From Aquatica leii (Eukaryota; Arthropoda; Insecta; Coleoptera; Lampyridae): a stretch of 64,000 nucleotides of DNA. Location of the stretch: NCBI GenBank assembly GCA_035610365.1, contig CM069434.1:103032806-103096805 (forward strand), given 5' to 3'. Below the pieces are notes generated by a model. It made no database searches. It saw only the letters and a program-made list of their open reading frames with translations, and was not told the origin of the DNA. Made by a program: the position numbers and the translations under genes. Shown here in pieces: positions 51,912 to 64,000 of this stretch. Position 1 is the first letter of the stretch, and every line of letters starts with the position of its first letter.

Positions 51912-52272
51912 AAGGTGAATTTAATGACAGCGAAAGTCAATGTTCTTTTGACAAGTAACGCCGTCAAAATCCGAACTATAAAACAGCATCAGAACTAGCG
52001 GTATAATTGTGAAAAACAACATCAGAATTAGCGGACAGCTGTTTCCTTCTTTTAGAACTCGTCAGCGCTAGGATACACCGATGTGTTTCCACATACACAC
52101 ATCGGTGTATCCTAGCGCCGATGAGTTCCAAGAGAACGAAACAGCTGTCCGCTAATTCTGATGTTGTTTTTCACAATTATACCGACAGTGTTCCTAACCT
52201 AATTTATAACTGAGATTTAGATAGCGTTACTTGTCAATAGATCATTGGCTTTCGCTGTAATTAAATCCAATG
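51912..52272. mobile_element. Palindromic MITE-like element
   Basis: The two halves are inverse copies: outer arms GGTGAATTTAATGACAGCGAAAG and its complement near 52250 (short phrases GACAGCGAAAG and CTTTCGCTGT), inner arms CATCAGAATTAGCGGACAGCTG against CAGCTGTCCGCTAATTCTG, and a centre at TGTTTCCACA between two copies of ACACCGATGTG-like sequence. There is no coding capacity. Confidence 0.75.
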
Positions 52273-52274
52273 AC

Positions 52275-53925
52275 AACTTTTCTAACTTCCATATTAATTT
52301 ATAGTTTTCTATATGTCAAACGTGGTATTTTTACCACAGGATGGCGTTCCAAAAACATTCCAAATACTTCATCTAGCTTATTATAACGATTGCCAATAAA
52401 AAATTTGACAGAAAAACATCTATTGTAAAACTGATAAAAATGACCTAAATTTAGTAATTATTTATATACAAGATTTAATCGCTATTAACAATTAGTTAAT
52501 TGCCTGGTCATAAACTATGTTTAATCTTTAATTACTATAGTATTAGTCGGAAATCATTAGACATTAGTTGTTAATTGTATGTTAATTACCCGATAATTAT
52601 ATTGAAATATAATTACACAGTAACCCATAAAATTGAACAGCATATGCAAAGTTTAAATTAGACAAAAATGCAGGTTAACACTGGTTTAGGTGTTGTGATA
52701 CACTCAAGCAGCGACAGTTATTTAAAAAAAAATGTAGGTTGTCTTTCTAAAAAATGTAGTTGCAAAGATCTTTTAACGAAGCAAACTAAACCACACAAAA
52801 AAGTTTGAATCAGCCGAAAATATCAATTTTTTTTAAAAGTTCCTAAGGCAAGAAGATGATGGATTACGAGTTTCATGTAGTAATTTATTGTTAATTGCAA
52901 AACCTGGAAACAACACACACAATGGGTGAAGAATTAATCTTACCGACAGTCAACGAAGTGTTAATGTTCATCAGCATAAAACAGCGTTAGATATCAGGAA
53001 AATTCTTTTGATCAAACATTTTTCGTAAAGAAGAATTGATAAAATGGCTAAAGACGTTGAAATCTTTTTATGTGATTATATGAAAACAATTCTAAAAAAA
53101 TCTCAAGTTTTTGCGGTTATCTTGGTTACGATTATAAGCGACTCTCGGCTTAGAACGACAATACGGCAATAGCCCAGTTCTACTTCGTGTTTCGGCTCTC
53201 AAAAAGAAATTACGACCAAGCCTAAAAACATTCCAACATTGATAGTACGTTATTAGAGATTATTTGACACACTTTGTAGTAAAAACAATGAAACTTTTAA
53301 ATGTAACACACAGAAATCCGGTGCTTTTTAGAAGTCATTTGTTTGAAATGTTTTTATAACCTCTATTTGACTCAGTACTGGATTTCTTTAACAACAGATC
53401 AAGAGCTATCATATCATTTAATGGGTAGACTTATGGTTAATGAGTGCAGTACATTTACAGTTGCAATGTGATGAGTTAAATTTACTTAAAATCATAAACG
53501 TCATATCTGCTTTTGTGGTAAAATTTCTTCTCTTTAACACGTTCGCTGGGTAGTGAAATTTCGATTTTAGGCTCAATTTGCTGAATGAATTTTCTGAAAA
53601 TGTTTTAATATGAAAACCCAATAGGGTATTTTTTTACTTTTAAGAAGTGTCTATACGATGTGTCATAAAGAATCAGGCCACGTGCCATATCAGGGGACGT
53701 GAACACAATGACATAACTTAACTGCCTATATGTGTAGTGTACCAGATATGGAATTATCGAAAATTCAGGTATGATATAAAAAAAAACTAGCAGTCTAAAC
53801 TTTTAATAAAACATAAAAATGAAGTAAAATATATATAATAACAAAAACTTTTGGTAGTTTAGTTGTCACTACATCTTTAGGATTATCTTTGCAATTTGAT
53901 CTCAATGTCTCAGTAGAAAATGTTT
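52275..53925. other. Non-coding DNA
   Basis: No supported feature is seen. Short ORFs here lack recognisable motifs. Confidence 0.35.
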
Positions 53926-53929
53926 CATT

Positions 53930-54860
53930 CTTAAATAATTCTAACTAAAATTTAATTTATGTTGTAGAAACTTCATAACTACTTTAGATGTATGTCCATT
54001 ACCTCCTTTGCTGTTCATTGCACTAGTATACACTTCTATTTCAAGCACTGTATCATTTGGTTTCCTCAACATGTATAATTTTATTCCAAGCTTATGGTGT
54101 TTGTCTTTTATATATTGTCGAAAGACAAAGCGTCCTCTTCATAACATCATTGATTTGTCTTGGATAGCACGTGTTATATATTTTGTTATTATTAAAAAAT
54201 TCAATAACTGGTTGAATTTTATACAATCGATCTCGGGTGCACTTTTTATTGGATTTTGTACAAAATGTGCATCTTAATATGAGCAAAGACCTGTCCTTAC
54301 CCATATGGTCCGAAAACCCTTTACATTGAAAAGCGGATCAGTTTTCTAATAATCTTGTAATCTACTACATTGGGCAGTTCTCGTGAGAAACAATAAACCT
54401 AAGAAGATTAGAAATTCAGATCTTTGGAACGGTTTTAAGTTTGTAATTCTAGAACGATCAGAGATATTTTTAGAACAAAAATTTCCTTCTAGTATACGAT
54501 TGACAAATTCATCATCAAATAAAAGAACCAGAAAAAATCAATTGGTTTTTCATTTTCTGGTACAGTCAAAAGCAGCTCTTTTCTACTTCAAAATGAAAAG
54601 TTTGACACAGGATTTTCTACATCCTGCCATACATTCAAGCAGTCGCCCTGTTCACAAATGGGTGGTACAGGATTTGCAATAAACCGATCTCATGTAGTTC
54701 AAAGTAACCCTTCTTATCTGGTTTGAAATTTTCCAAATATTTGTCATCACCCCCATCTGAATCGTCAAAGTCTATATCACTATCTTGCCACAGATAATCG
54801 TCGTCACTAAATTGTTCATTTAAAAATTGTTCTAGCTCTTCGTGTGTTAGGATTTTTTAC
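53930..54860 (-). pseudogene. piggyBac-like (PGBD) transposase relic
   Basis: Read on the minus strand from about 54855: an acidic N-terminus (EELEQFLNEQF, DSDIDFDDSDGGDD), a NFKPDKKGYFELHE segment, then after breaks RDRLYKIQPVIEFFNN, and HKLGIKLYMLRKPNDTVLEIEVYT, a piggyBac DDE-core block. Multiple frameshifts and stops. No TTAA-bounded ends are identified. Confidence 0.65.
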
Positions 54861-55550
54861 TATAATTTTTGCCTTACTGTCATACGACGTAGAGGAACTT
54901 TGCATATATTCTCGTGCATTTTAAAAAATAAAATAAGCAAAGAAGATCGCTCTTGTTTATTTAGTGTAAGGCAAAGAAAATACAAGAAAGCATTAGCAAG
55001 GAAATTATGGATTCATACACTGATAGCAGAAAGGAGTACAGTAGGAGCATTTTACACGTTGTTTGAAATCCTAAGAAGCAAACTTCTTTAACTATTTTAG
55101 GATGCCGTTTGGAGAATCATATAGCCCGCGAAGAAACAAATCAACAAACAATACATACCAGCGGCAGAAATGATTGCAGTTACAATTAGGTAAGAAATTG
55201 AATCAAAATGAGATTCTTAGAACTAAATACATTTATATAAAAAAATACAGCAAACAAACTAAATAAACAAAATTATCATTCATGTTTAGTATTGCTATAG
55301 AGAGATGTATTTGAGTCAGATGAACGTGGCGTTGCAATGTATGGTATGTTGATGCCAATTTCTGGTTGTGATTACTGTCATATGACTGAGTTGGTGCAAA
55401 CAAAGATAGCAATCCATTGATAGCAAAAGTGTTTGTAGAAGGGAGAACATCTTTGCTTTTGCTTAAAACCCTGTAAAAGCTGTAAAACTTCTACACCAAA
55501 TTGAAGCTTGTCATTTTCGTCTAATTTTTCTACAGTCGGCAAAATAGAAT
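54861..55550. other. No supported gene
   Basis: AT-rich sequence between the piggyBac relic and the hairpin; nothing recognised. Confidence 0.35.
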
Positions 55551-55552
55551 CG

Positions 55553-55703
55553 AAATAGTATATTAAGAAATTAGTGGCTTATGGAACGCTATTATCGCAC
55601 GCGTCCAAGTTTGCAAAACGAGGCGCGCAGCGCCGAGTTTTGCAATGGACAAGTGCGATAATAGGCCATAAGCCACGAATTTCTTATACTATTTTTTCTA
55701 TTT
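55553..55703. repeat. 150-bp hairpin with CpG-rich loop
   Basis: Arms AATAGTAT..AAGAAATT.GTGGCTTATGG and GCGATAATAG pair with the mirrored half. The loop GAGGCGCGCAGCGCCGA is strikingly CpG-rich in this AT-rich DNA. No coding capacity; likely a MITE-like repeat. Confidence 0.7.
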
Positions 55704-55774
55704 TACCCCATTCTTAATAAGGATTTTTTTTATAACATTTTATTGTTATTCTATTTCTGTAGTTGTGTTTTATA

Positions 55775-56590
55775 TTCTTGCAGGTATTTGGCAAGCGGAA
55801 TGACTTTTACAGACGTTCATTACGCGTATAGATTACGAACATAAACAATACGCCAAACTATGAGGTATGTATGCAAAAAAAATTGGGAAGTTCTACTTGA
55901 CGAATGCATCCCACTACCATCAGAAAATATGTGGAATGAATGCAAAGTAGGATTTGCAAAAAATGCTAATTTTCAAAACTGTTTCGGGGCCATAGATGGG
56001 AATCACATTAGAATTGTTAAGCCATAGCGAAGTGGTTCATTATTCTATAACTACAAACATATTTTTTCTGTCGTATTGTTGGCAGTTATGTATATATCAT
56101 ACTGTTTTCAATATGGGAGCATACGGTAAAGAATGTACATTTTTTATGCGTTACATTCAGATTTTCTGCATATGCGTGGTCCAATATGCTTACCACAAAC
56201 AGAAAATCCGGTTCTGCCATATGTTTTAGTTGGCGATGAGGCTTTTGGATTAAATAATAAACCGTTACGTCAATTTGGTAGAAGCAACTTAACACAGCAA
56301 CAACGTGTATTTAATTATTATTTATCACCTGTTAGGCGTTATGTTGAGTGTTGATCTGGCATTTTTAGCAACAAATGTAGAATCTTCCAGCAATCGAAAG
56401 ACGTACATCCCGACTTTGCCATCGACATTGTAAAAGCAAGCTGTATTTTGAACAGTTTGTTAAGAACGAGAAATGGTTTTCGTATTGACGATGCGTTAGT
56501 AGTTGTAAACTTCATACATACCAAGAGAGCAAAATTTGCAAAGAACAAAGACTGGAAAGGAAATACGACTGTATTTTACACAATTTTTTA
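55775..56590 (+). pseudogene. PIF/Harbinger (HARBI1-like) transposase relic
   Basis: Blocks in changing frames: YLASGMTFTDVHYAYR, IPLPSENMWNE, NCFGAIDGNHIRI (first catalytic Asp), YKHIFSVVLLAVM, PYVLVGDEAFGLNNKPLRQFG (second Asp), RVFNYYLSPVRRYVEC (Glu region) and IFSNKCRIFQ. Several frameshifts, and an in-frame TGA at about 56352 after the VEC block. Inactive. Confidence 0.75.
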
Positions 56591-56839
56591 ACAGTAATGA
56601 AAGTTTTGTATCGTGGCAGTTAAGCAAAATTTAATTAATATTGTAAATAGTTATAATGGTGGTAACACGTTGAAATTGATTTAACACCCCGCAAAATTCA
56701 AAACAGTTTTGAATAAATTTGCGGAATAAAACCACAACGTAATATACATTGTGGATAAAGCAATGTCAATGTGTGTGTCAATGCAATTGTGAAAATTACA
56801 TTACAGTGTATCTCCTACTGCTGATGAGCCCCTGCCAAT

Positions 56840-59800
56840 ATCTATCCAAATTGTACCCTAAAATTAAAATTTTTTTTACGCCGAATTTTTCATTTATGTA
56901 TTTATGTGTCTTCTGCTTAAGTTTTAAATGAATCTTATAACCCTTAATTAAACAAAATTCTAATTGTTCTTTATAATTAAATAAGTTTCATTGATAGCTA
57001 TAATAAATTTAAACTGCATGCCCAACTATGAAATTGCTGTTTTAATTAGCCTAAAATTTTTAATATATCCGGATTAAATTAAAGTCAACATTCCGATTTT
57101 TTTTGTAAACGAATATCATCATTAGAACGTAATTAGTAATTGAATAATTTCAATCTTAATTTCCATTACAAACTCTCAACGTTTATTCGTAGTTTGCATT
57201 TTTTTGTGCTTTGTTTACATCGTTTGTTATTTTTTTAAATTTGAATATAAGTAAAATGACAAAATTTGAAAAATAGAACTTTTATTAAATAATTGGTGTA
57301 TGATTTTACATATTATAAAAAAATGTTTTCAATACATTGTTATTTGTATTCTTCACTAAACCATTCTATGATCATCTTTTTCTCGAAACCAGAACGGGTT
57401 TATGGGCCGCACACGAGTAACATGATTTTTTAAATTTTTGCACTTTGAATAATTTTTTAATTATTTTTTCTTAAATTTTTATTTATAATTATACCTCATG
57501 TAAAGTACGCAATAGCAAACAAAAATGATTGGGTCAATGGAAAAGTATAAATTTTTTTTTACTTGGGGTTAAAAATGTTCAATAAAAATTCAAAAACATG
57601 CTAAAAAAATGCCAAAATTTTAATTGTTGTCCCATACTATTAAAAAAAAAATTATGTGTCGCAATAGTTGCCCCATCAAATTTCGAGGTAATGCAGAAAT
57701 TCTAAGTAGACGGGGCAAACCCCCGCTTTAGAAAAACGTCGTGTAAAAATAAGATGAGAAAATGCAAATAGCCCAAAATAAAGAAATAATATAGCATTTT
57801 GCTTTAAACAATAAATAATAATAAAACAAGGACAATAACTCATCAACAAATATAATAATACAAAAAGGTATAACTATTTCACCAAATAATTACTAAACAA
57901 CAATTTATAATGTTTAAACTCTTTTTAAATTTATATTATTATATACTTTTTTCCTTTACTTTTATTCATTATTTTGCATTTTTTTTTACAATGTTAATAA
58001 ATCTACATAGGGTGCAAAACATTACATTTGGCAAACTTAATGAATTTTGGAATCATTTGGATTTGATTCATTTCATCTCAATTATTTTGAAAATTTTAGG
58101 ATTGTTGATTATAAAACTAGTATAATTACCTATTAAACAAAAATTTATAAATGTTTTCCTACTTTTATTACTAGTACTTATCGTATTAAAACCAAAATCA
58201 AAGATTGAATTAAAATTTGAGAATAAGGAATACCCCCCGTTCTCCTGGAGCGTATTCCATACCTTCAATAATGCTCCCTTCTACTCAAGGCTCCGCAAAG
58301 TTTAGGGCCGCCATTGATAAGTAAGGTATACAAGGGGTTACTTAAAATTCATTTTGTAATGTATAATATTTAGCGTTCTTTTGTGTGTCAATTTTGTGCA
58401 AAATGCCACGTCTTTTTGAACAAGCAGAGTTATTACTAAACACTAGAGGGAAGATTATTGCTTTACGAGAATGTAGATTTTTTATCTGAGTAATCTCTGC
58501 ACGTATGGGTTTATCGGTAAGATAATTTTTTATTTTGCGTTTGTTAATATTCGTTAATATTAGCAGTCTTTTCAATTTTAAGCATAGATATACATCTATT
58601 TTATAGGTATGCTAATGTCGTTTTTAAGTTAATGGATAATATGATGTATAATTCAGGTTGCACAATTATTCGCCTACATCACAGGAACTTGTTTATAATA
58701 AAATTATAAAACTTTCAGTTTAGATAGTAATTGGGTATCAAGTTTTTTACGTTCCTCGAGTTAGCAATACAAAGTTAGCAAAACCAAATAAAATATAATT
58801 AGGAAATTGTTACTAATTTCTTGCAAAAGAAAATCTTGTAACTTTTTTATTTTTCTGATTATGCGTTCAACTTGGGGCAAGCTAGTAATACACCATTTTA
58901 AGCAGTGTTTTTCAATGAATCGGTATTTGATTTAAAATGTGTGTTAAATTTGTTGCTAAATTGTTGTTAATTAATTGCAAAAGAAAAAAACTGATAGCTT
59001 TATTATTATTCTACACACATTTTAAACAAGAAATAGATTCATTAAAGCACTTTTTTGAGTGGTGTACTGTTAATTTGTCTCAAGTTAGCAGAAAAACGCA
59101 TAACTAAAAAAGTAAGAATGTTACAATTTTTTTCTTTCGCAACAAATTCTTAACTATATTTTATTTGATTTTTCTAACTTTGTACTGTTAATTTGAAAGG
59201 CGTAACTTTTTCACTTAAATTAATAACATTACTTTATCAGTACCTTTCAGTAAACGTAAACTTTTTTGCACAGTTTTAATTAACTATTATTTATTTTATT
59301 AGAAGTGTGTGGTTCATTAGAACCCGAAGAACATGGCGCGGAAAATGATCGTCCTTTGCAGACCGCTTATAGAAGTGGAAGACTATCTCTCTTATCCAGA
59401 GTTGAAAAATACAACATTATGCAAGATGCTCCATTTACAACTTCCGCCACCATTCGCGAAAGACTACAGCTACAATGCAGTTTGCAAACAATAACGAATA
59501 CTTTGAAAGCTGAAGGAATAAGCTGCTACCGACCTGTACAGAAACCTGTAATAACTGAAGAAAATGCTTACTGAAGATTGCAGTTCTCGGAAGAACATTA
59601 TATGTAGATTGGAGAGGTGTTGTTTTGTCAAATGAAAAAAACCTTCTGCACTTCCTAAGATAGTAAAAAAGTTCTTTGGAGGCCTCGTAATTCTAGATAT
59701 AAGTTAAAACATGTGCAATCCAACAAAAAAAGTAGAAGAATTAGTGCTGCTTATTGGAGATGAGTGATGCTGGCCAAGGGAAATTAACACGTGTTAATGA

Positions 59801-60667
59801 ACGTTTAACTGCTCAAGCTTACGTTATGTTGCTCTCAGTTTGTGCAGGACAATTTTTTTATACATATGGCATACGGTTCTTACAACATCCAAGAGTGGAA
59901 AGAATCCGTTGGCCACCTAAGTCACCGCATTTGAACTTGCATCGCCATATTAATACAGTATGGGAACGATTAAGAAGAGCTAATGTATGTGCCAATTTAA
60001 TCAATTCGGTGCCAAACCGTCTATGGAAGTGTATAACCAATAATGGATATTACACACATTATTAGTATAAAAAATACAAACATTTAAATAAAATATTAAA
60101 TAGTTTTTTAGCGTTCTGCATAAGAAATTAGACTTAATTTTATGGAGATTTATGTATCTTTTAATTTTTTATACAGATAACTTAAATGGGAATTAATGGG
60201 AATTTATACCGTTGTTTGACCACTAATTACGTTTTAATGGTGATAATATTTTCTTTGCAAATCGGAATGTTGACTTTAATTTAATCCGGATATATTAAGA
60301 CTCTTAGGCTAATTAGTACAGTAGTTTTACATTTAGCCATACAGTTTATCATTATTCGAGCTATATGTGGAACTTATTTTATTAAAAATAACAATTCAAA
60401 TTTTTTAATTATTTAAACAGGGAACATAAATAAGTAGAAAACTCGGCGAAGAAGAATTTAAAACTTAAGGGTACAATTTAGATAGATTCTTTGAACGCTT
60501 GAAACGGTGTTTATAAAAAATGGTTAGTAACCTCGTAATATCGTTGCAAATAATGTTTATAATGCCAATGTTGACAAATGTAACTAGCCGATCTGTTATA
60601 ACGTAAGTATAGTTGCCTATCTTGCAGGTCGCGCTTAAAATTGTCCAAAAACTTTTTAGAGGCAGTG
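56840..60667. mobile_element. Tc1-like DNA transposon, copy 2 (inverted, left TIR lost)
   Basis: The stretch is an inverted, diverged copy of 25181-29173. The right end (60495-60667) has the long TIR, ending GGCAGTG before TA. On the left, homology begins near 56840 at AATTGTACC, so about 170 bp of TIR is missing. Internal blocks shared with copy 1 include 57985-58100, 58230-58330 and 58342-58575. Confidence 0.75.
59287..60065 (+). pseudogene. Tc1-like transposase relic, copy 2
   Basis: Frames give LQTAYRSGRLSLLSRVEK, TSATIRERLQLQCSLQTI, KAEGISCYRPVQKPVITEENAY, then after breaks MSDAGQGKLTRVNERLTAQAY, and RIRWPPKSPHLN with a C-terminal VWERLRRANV. It complements copy 1: together they show the full domain order of a Tc1 transposase, but each is broken at different places. 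Confidence 0.8.
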
Positions 60668-60669
60668 TA

Positions 60670-62050
60670 CCTATAATTTTCGGTTTTTAGCCGGTCGGGG
60701 GATTGACCGTTCGTGTGCAAAGGCCCTAACATTGTACCGAATCCGTCACATACGTAGTGAACGTGTTAAACAAAATTTGCACTGTGGTAAATACAATCAA
60801 TTTCTAGCGTTACCAACTGTCTGAATTTACTTGCATACTGCTAACGCTTGAACGTTGTTCATACTGATTTCACCAAGCAATACTGGGATACCAAGGGTTC
60901 TAGCTTCAAAAATCAATTGTAGCACTGTGCACAGAATTGTAAAAAAATTTCTAAAAAAACAGGCTAAACATCAAAAACCGTGGAGATTTGACAAAAATTA
61001 TCACTTCAATTGACAAATTGATAAAATTTTACCAGCATTAACCATCTCATTAGTTTTGTATTATCTATTGATATTTTATTCATTTACAAAATGTACAATA
61101 ATTTCTTAAAGTATTTTCTTTATCTTCAACATTTGTTAATTGCGTCTTAAAAACAATAATAAAACACATTGGATGGTTATTAGCGGTTAGGAATTTCTTA
61201 TAACCAATCAAATGTCATTACCGTACAGAATAATGAATTTTGGAAGCAGAACTTTGATTTGTACAAATATTCATTGCACCATAATTATAAAATAAATTAT
61301 TTAGACTTCTCTCGATGTTATGGCACCAAAGAAAGGATACGAAAAAAAGTTGAAGTAGTACGCAGTACAATTAGTTTTCAAACAGTGCACGTGTGATTAA
61401 ATAAATAACCATTGAGCGTTTGATTATGTGAAAACTAATCGTACTTATATTTCTTACATAATACTAAAAATCGACAAGACACGAACAACTGAATAAATAA
61501 AATATTTGACCTTCCCCTTCTTTTCTTTGGAAAACTTTCTCAAAACTCTTCTTGACTGTGTAACGGTAGACCATCTATTACAAATGAATCTTTTTTATGA
61601 AGTCACAGTACAATTTGTCAATAAGGATTCAACATTGGTCATTGATTTTGTGTTGGCAAATAAAAACCTCACTAAAAACACGTCTAAGATCACAAAATCC
61701 TACGAAAAAAGTAAAAAGAATAGGTTAAAGCTAATGAAAACAATGTAACAGCTGGTTTTGTTTGTCCCAATTTTTGTAAGCTCTCCATTTTGTAAATATG
61801 AATGACAATAAATGATTAATAAAAAAACAACAGCTACTTTAAAGTAACAAAGTCAACTTCAAGAAACAATAATACTAATAAAGAGGCATTGTTGAATGCT
61901 CTTGAGAAGCTGTCAATGAAGTAGCTGTTTAAGGGTGGTAAAAAACTGTATAAGTGGTTCTTAAGTAGCTGAGCAATTTTATATTGGTACTTAAGCTCTA
62001 AAGAAGCTTCTTAAGTTGCCAATTAGCTACTTAAGCCAATATCACTTCCT
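60670..62050. other. No recognised gene
   Basis: An 80-aa Lys-rich plus-strand ORF at 61506-61748 has no motif I recognise. Around 61900-62040 the phrase CTTAAG with AGTAGCT recurs several times (degenerate short repeat). Confidence 0.3.
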
Positions 62051-62141
62051 AACAGCCATTGAGTAGCCTAAAGTTCCACAATAAAGTAGCGTTTTGCTCA
62101 CTGGGATGTTGGAGGTCGTCTTCTGAGGAACAGGCGTTCAA

Positions 62142-62462
62142 GTGTTGGTTTGTAGTTACCAACCAAGAAGAATATCAGGCCAGGGAAAGTCCATTGACTG
62201 GTACTTTTATGGTCAAGGGAGTTGCCGAAATGGAAAAAGCTGCCGCTATCGCCACGATCCTTTTTACCGGTGTCGCATCCAGTCTCCTGTTCTGGGACAG
62301 AACAGTCCTAAGAAGGGGGCAGTGAAACGTTCGAGAAGTTATTCGCAAATTCAAGAGCCTTCTCGAATTTGTTATCCATCTTCTAGAACGTATATCGAAA
62401 GATATGAAACACTCGAGAATGATTTTCAAAATGTGTATATATACCTAAAAAACAAATCGTAG
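62142..62462 (+). pseudogene. CCCH zinc-finger fragment
   Basis: The frame contains YFYGQGSCRNGKSCRYRHD, a C3H1 finger with C-x5-C-x3-H visible, followed by a Ser/Arg-rich linker and a helical end. The first Cys of the usual four-ligand set is replaced by Tyr/Phe context (WYFYGQG). The dispersed repeat copy 2 starts directly after the stop. This may be the 3' gene end of a retroelement or a retrocopy. Confidence 0.45.
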
Positions 62463-62469
62463 GTCAATT

Positions 62470-62770
62470 ATTGCCGTAATGCGAATACAGCAGTGTTAAA
62501 AGGATTATTCAAGTTGAAATAAATAAGTCGTTAGCGCGTGTGTGTACATAAACATACAGAGAATAATCTTGTACGTGATTTTAGTGTAAATAAGTGTGTG
62601 AAGCTATCCGCGGACTTTATCTTATCTTAATTAGTGTAAGTGTTTTTATTAAATATTATTAGATATAATTAGTTCGGTTAATTTACAAGTATACATATTT
62701 CTAGTATAAGTAACAATATTTTTAGTAGTTTAAATAAATTAGTTTTAATAATAAAATTCGCTACAATATA
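62470..62770 (+). repeat. Dispersed repeat, copy 2
   Basis: Homologous to 5120-5400 in the same orientation; see shared phrases there. Confidence 0.6.
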
Positions 62771-63480
62771 TATTTAAAAAAACCCAGTGTCACGTAACAT
62801 TTTAGTTTTGTAAATTACAATTTTTTCATTAATTTTATGCATTTTCGTAGTACTTCTTCAAATATACTCTATTTATCATTTTTATTATCTAGATTATTTC
62901 ATATTACCTATTGTCTATTATTTATATAAAATTTAATTTTTTTCTCTATTATCTAACACTATAGATAATTTTCTAACGGAAAAAAAATTTAACTGTAGAA
63001 TCATCTATTTCAAGCACTGCTGGTTGCATAGGATATATGTATACTCGCGTAATCACGAAAGAAGAGCACTAGGTCATAAAAATCATGCGTATGGTTTAAT
63101 ATGAAAAACAATCAAATCAAAGTGTTGCAATAATAATGAAATTCATACAATGCAATAACATATTATAATGAACAGTCACAGTCTACCTATCAAAGTACTT
63201 TTGAAAACGTTTGATAATATTGAACCTCGGACCAACAAAATTTCGTTTTAATTTCAACAAAATTATTATGGTTATGATTATATACAAAACACACAATTGT
63301 AAAACTTAAGACCTGTTACAATAAAAGAAAAAAGCATAACTTCATTTATATTTTATTGAAATGAATAAAATTTCAATTTTTGAATGCAACCATTCCGTTG
63401 CAGTTTTAACAATCGAACAATTTTTTTCCCAAAACTTATTTGACACAAATTAATCACTTTCACTGTCACTATCTCAATCA
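62771..63480. other. Non-coding AT-rich DNA
   Basis: No gene or structure supported. Confidence 0.35.
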
Positions 63481-63489
63481 AAACATGTA

Positions 63490-63960
63490 AATATAATCAG
63501 TTCATACACTGTAATATCCAGAGCTTTTTCACGTTCACACCAATTTGTAATAACGGTTTCTGTATGACGAATACCGTTTGCCCAAAGTTCATCGGAACAG
63601 TTTCTTAAAGCTTCTGCCCACATTGCTAACACATTGTGATCTTTATAACCATCTCTTCATATGTGCTTATTATAGTAGGTTACAGCATGTGTCCATTAAT
63701 TCTATTGTGTTAAATTCACAATTATATGGTAGTAATCTCAATATATCATGACTATTTCTTCGAATTAGTTCGTCTACTTCATATCGTTTCTCTTTCTGGA
63801 TGTTTTTTGTTAAGGCAAGTAATTCGGCTTTAAACAATGTTGAATCATATTTTATATTATCATTTGTAAGCCAAGCAGCAATATCACTCTTCTTCCAGGC
63901 TGAAGTTGGAAATTTTTCAATTAATGTAGATTGATATGGGGCATATTGTCCCTAATAATT
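63490..63960 (-). pseudogene. IS630/Tc1-type DDE transposase C-terminal relic
   Basis: The minus-strand reading gives KKSDIAAWLTNDNIKYDSTLFKAELLAL-type helical linker (two short blocks: DIAAWLTNDN and FKAELLAL), then RYEVDELIRRNSHDILRLLPYNCEFNTIELM, in which the PYxCxxNxIE block is the last catalytic part of this insect family, then after a frameshift near 63695 THAVTYYNKH and a damaged end. The gene may start beyond the window. Confidence 0.6.
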
Positions 63961-64000
63961 AACGATCGCTTTTTTAAATTACACAATAAGTCATTTCTTA

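Noticed and set aside
52035-52130. Rho-independent-type terminator at the strong hairpin
   Set aside because: It is the centre of a 360-bp palindromic MITE in eukaryotic DNA, with no gene ending there.

Overview
The window looks like insect nuclear DNA. It is AT-rich, carries a eukaryotic tRNA-Asn, short GT-AG introns, a Tret1-like sugar transporter, and relics of many animal transposon classes. The species cannot be named from the sequence. Almost all coding capacity belongs to mobile or viral-type elements. The two main ones are Polinton/Maverick (adintovirus-like) elements, which I call A and B.

Element A (7123-25174, 18.05 kb) is structurally complete. It has inverted terminal repeats starting AGTAGT and a perfect 6-bp target duplication AATGTA. 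The minus-strand block carries integrase, two fibre-like proteins with a shared N-terminus, a conserved unknown, the packaging ATPase, the major capsid protein, a small linker-type protein, the penton-like minor capsid protein, and a PLA2-containing capsid protein followed by an adenain-type protease. The plus-strand genes are a small early protein, protein-primed DNA polymerase B, and unknown proteins at each end. Seven or eight frame breaks, mostly one-base changes in or near short homopolymers, interrupt otherwise well-conserved genes, plus one in-frame stop. The ITRs carry 23 exact AP-1/GCN4-type sites (ATGASTCAT).

Element B (34773-48268, 13.5 kb) is a second, divergent and rearranged Polinton. 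It keeps capsid genes in the same order as A, two broken ATPase C-termini in the arms of a 2.2-kb palindrome, a stray polymerase fragment, and a long polymerase gene with three predicted ~50-nt introns and two nonsense codons. I see no integrase, PLA2 or protease in it. Its subterminal DNA carries inverted arrays of ~20-bp units containing ETS-like CCGGAAGT.

Region by region: 1-7122 holds a mariner relic, a Ty3/gypsy RT relic, a tRNA-Asn inside a BED/CGGBP1-like relic, and the 3' end of a non-LTR element. 7123-25174 is element A. 25181-29173 is a Tc1-like transposon. 29174-30720 is the 5' part of the same non-LTR element, so the order of insertion is non-LTR, then Tc1, then Polinton A exactly at the Tc1 boundary. 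31690-33136 is a sugar transporter with two stop codons. 33750-34440 is a gypsy relic. 34773-48268 is element B. 48270-64000 holds relics of Transib/RAG1-like, piggyBac, Harbinger, Tc1-like and other transposases, two hairpin MITE-like repeats, and a CCCH-finger fragment next to a dispersed repeat.
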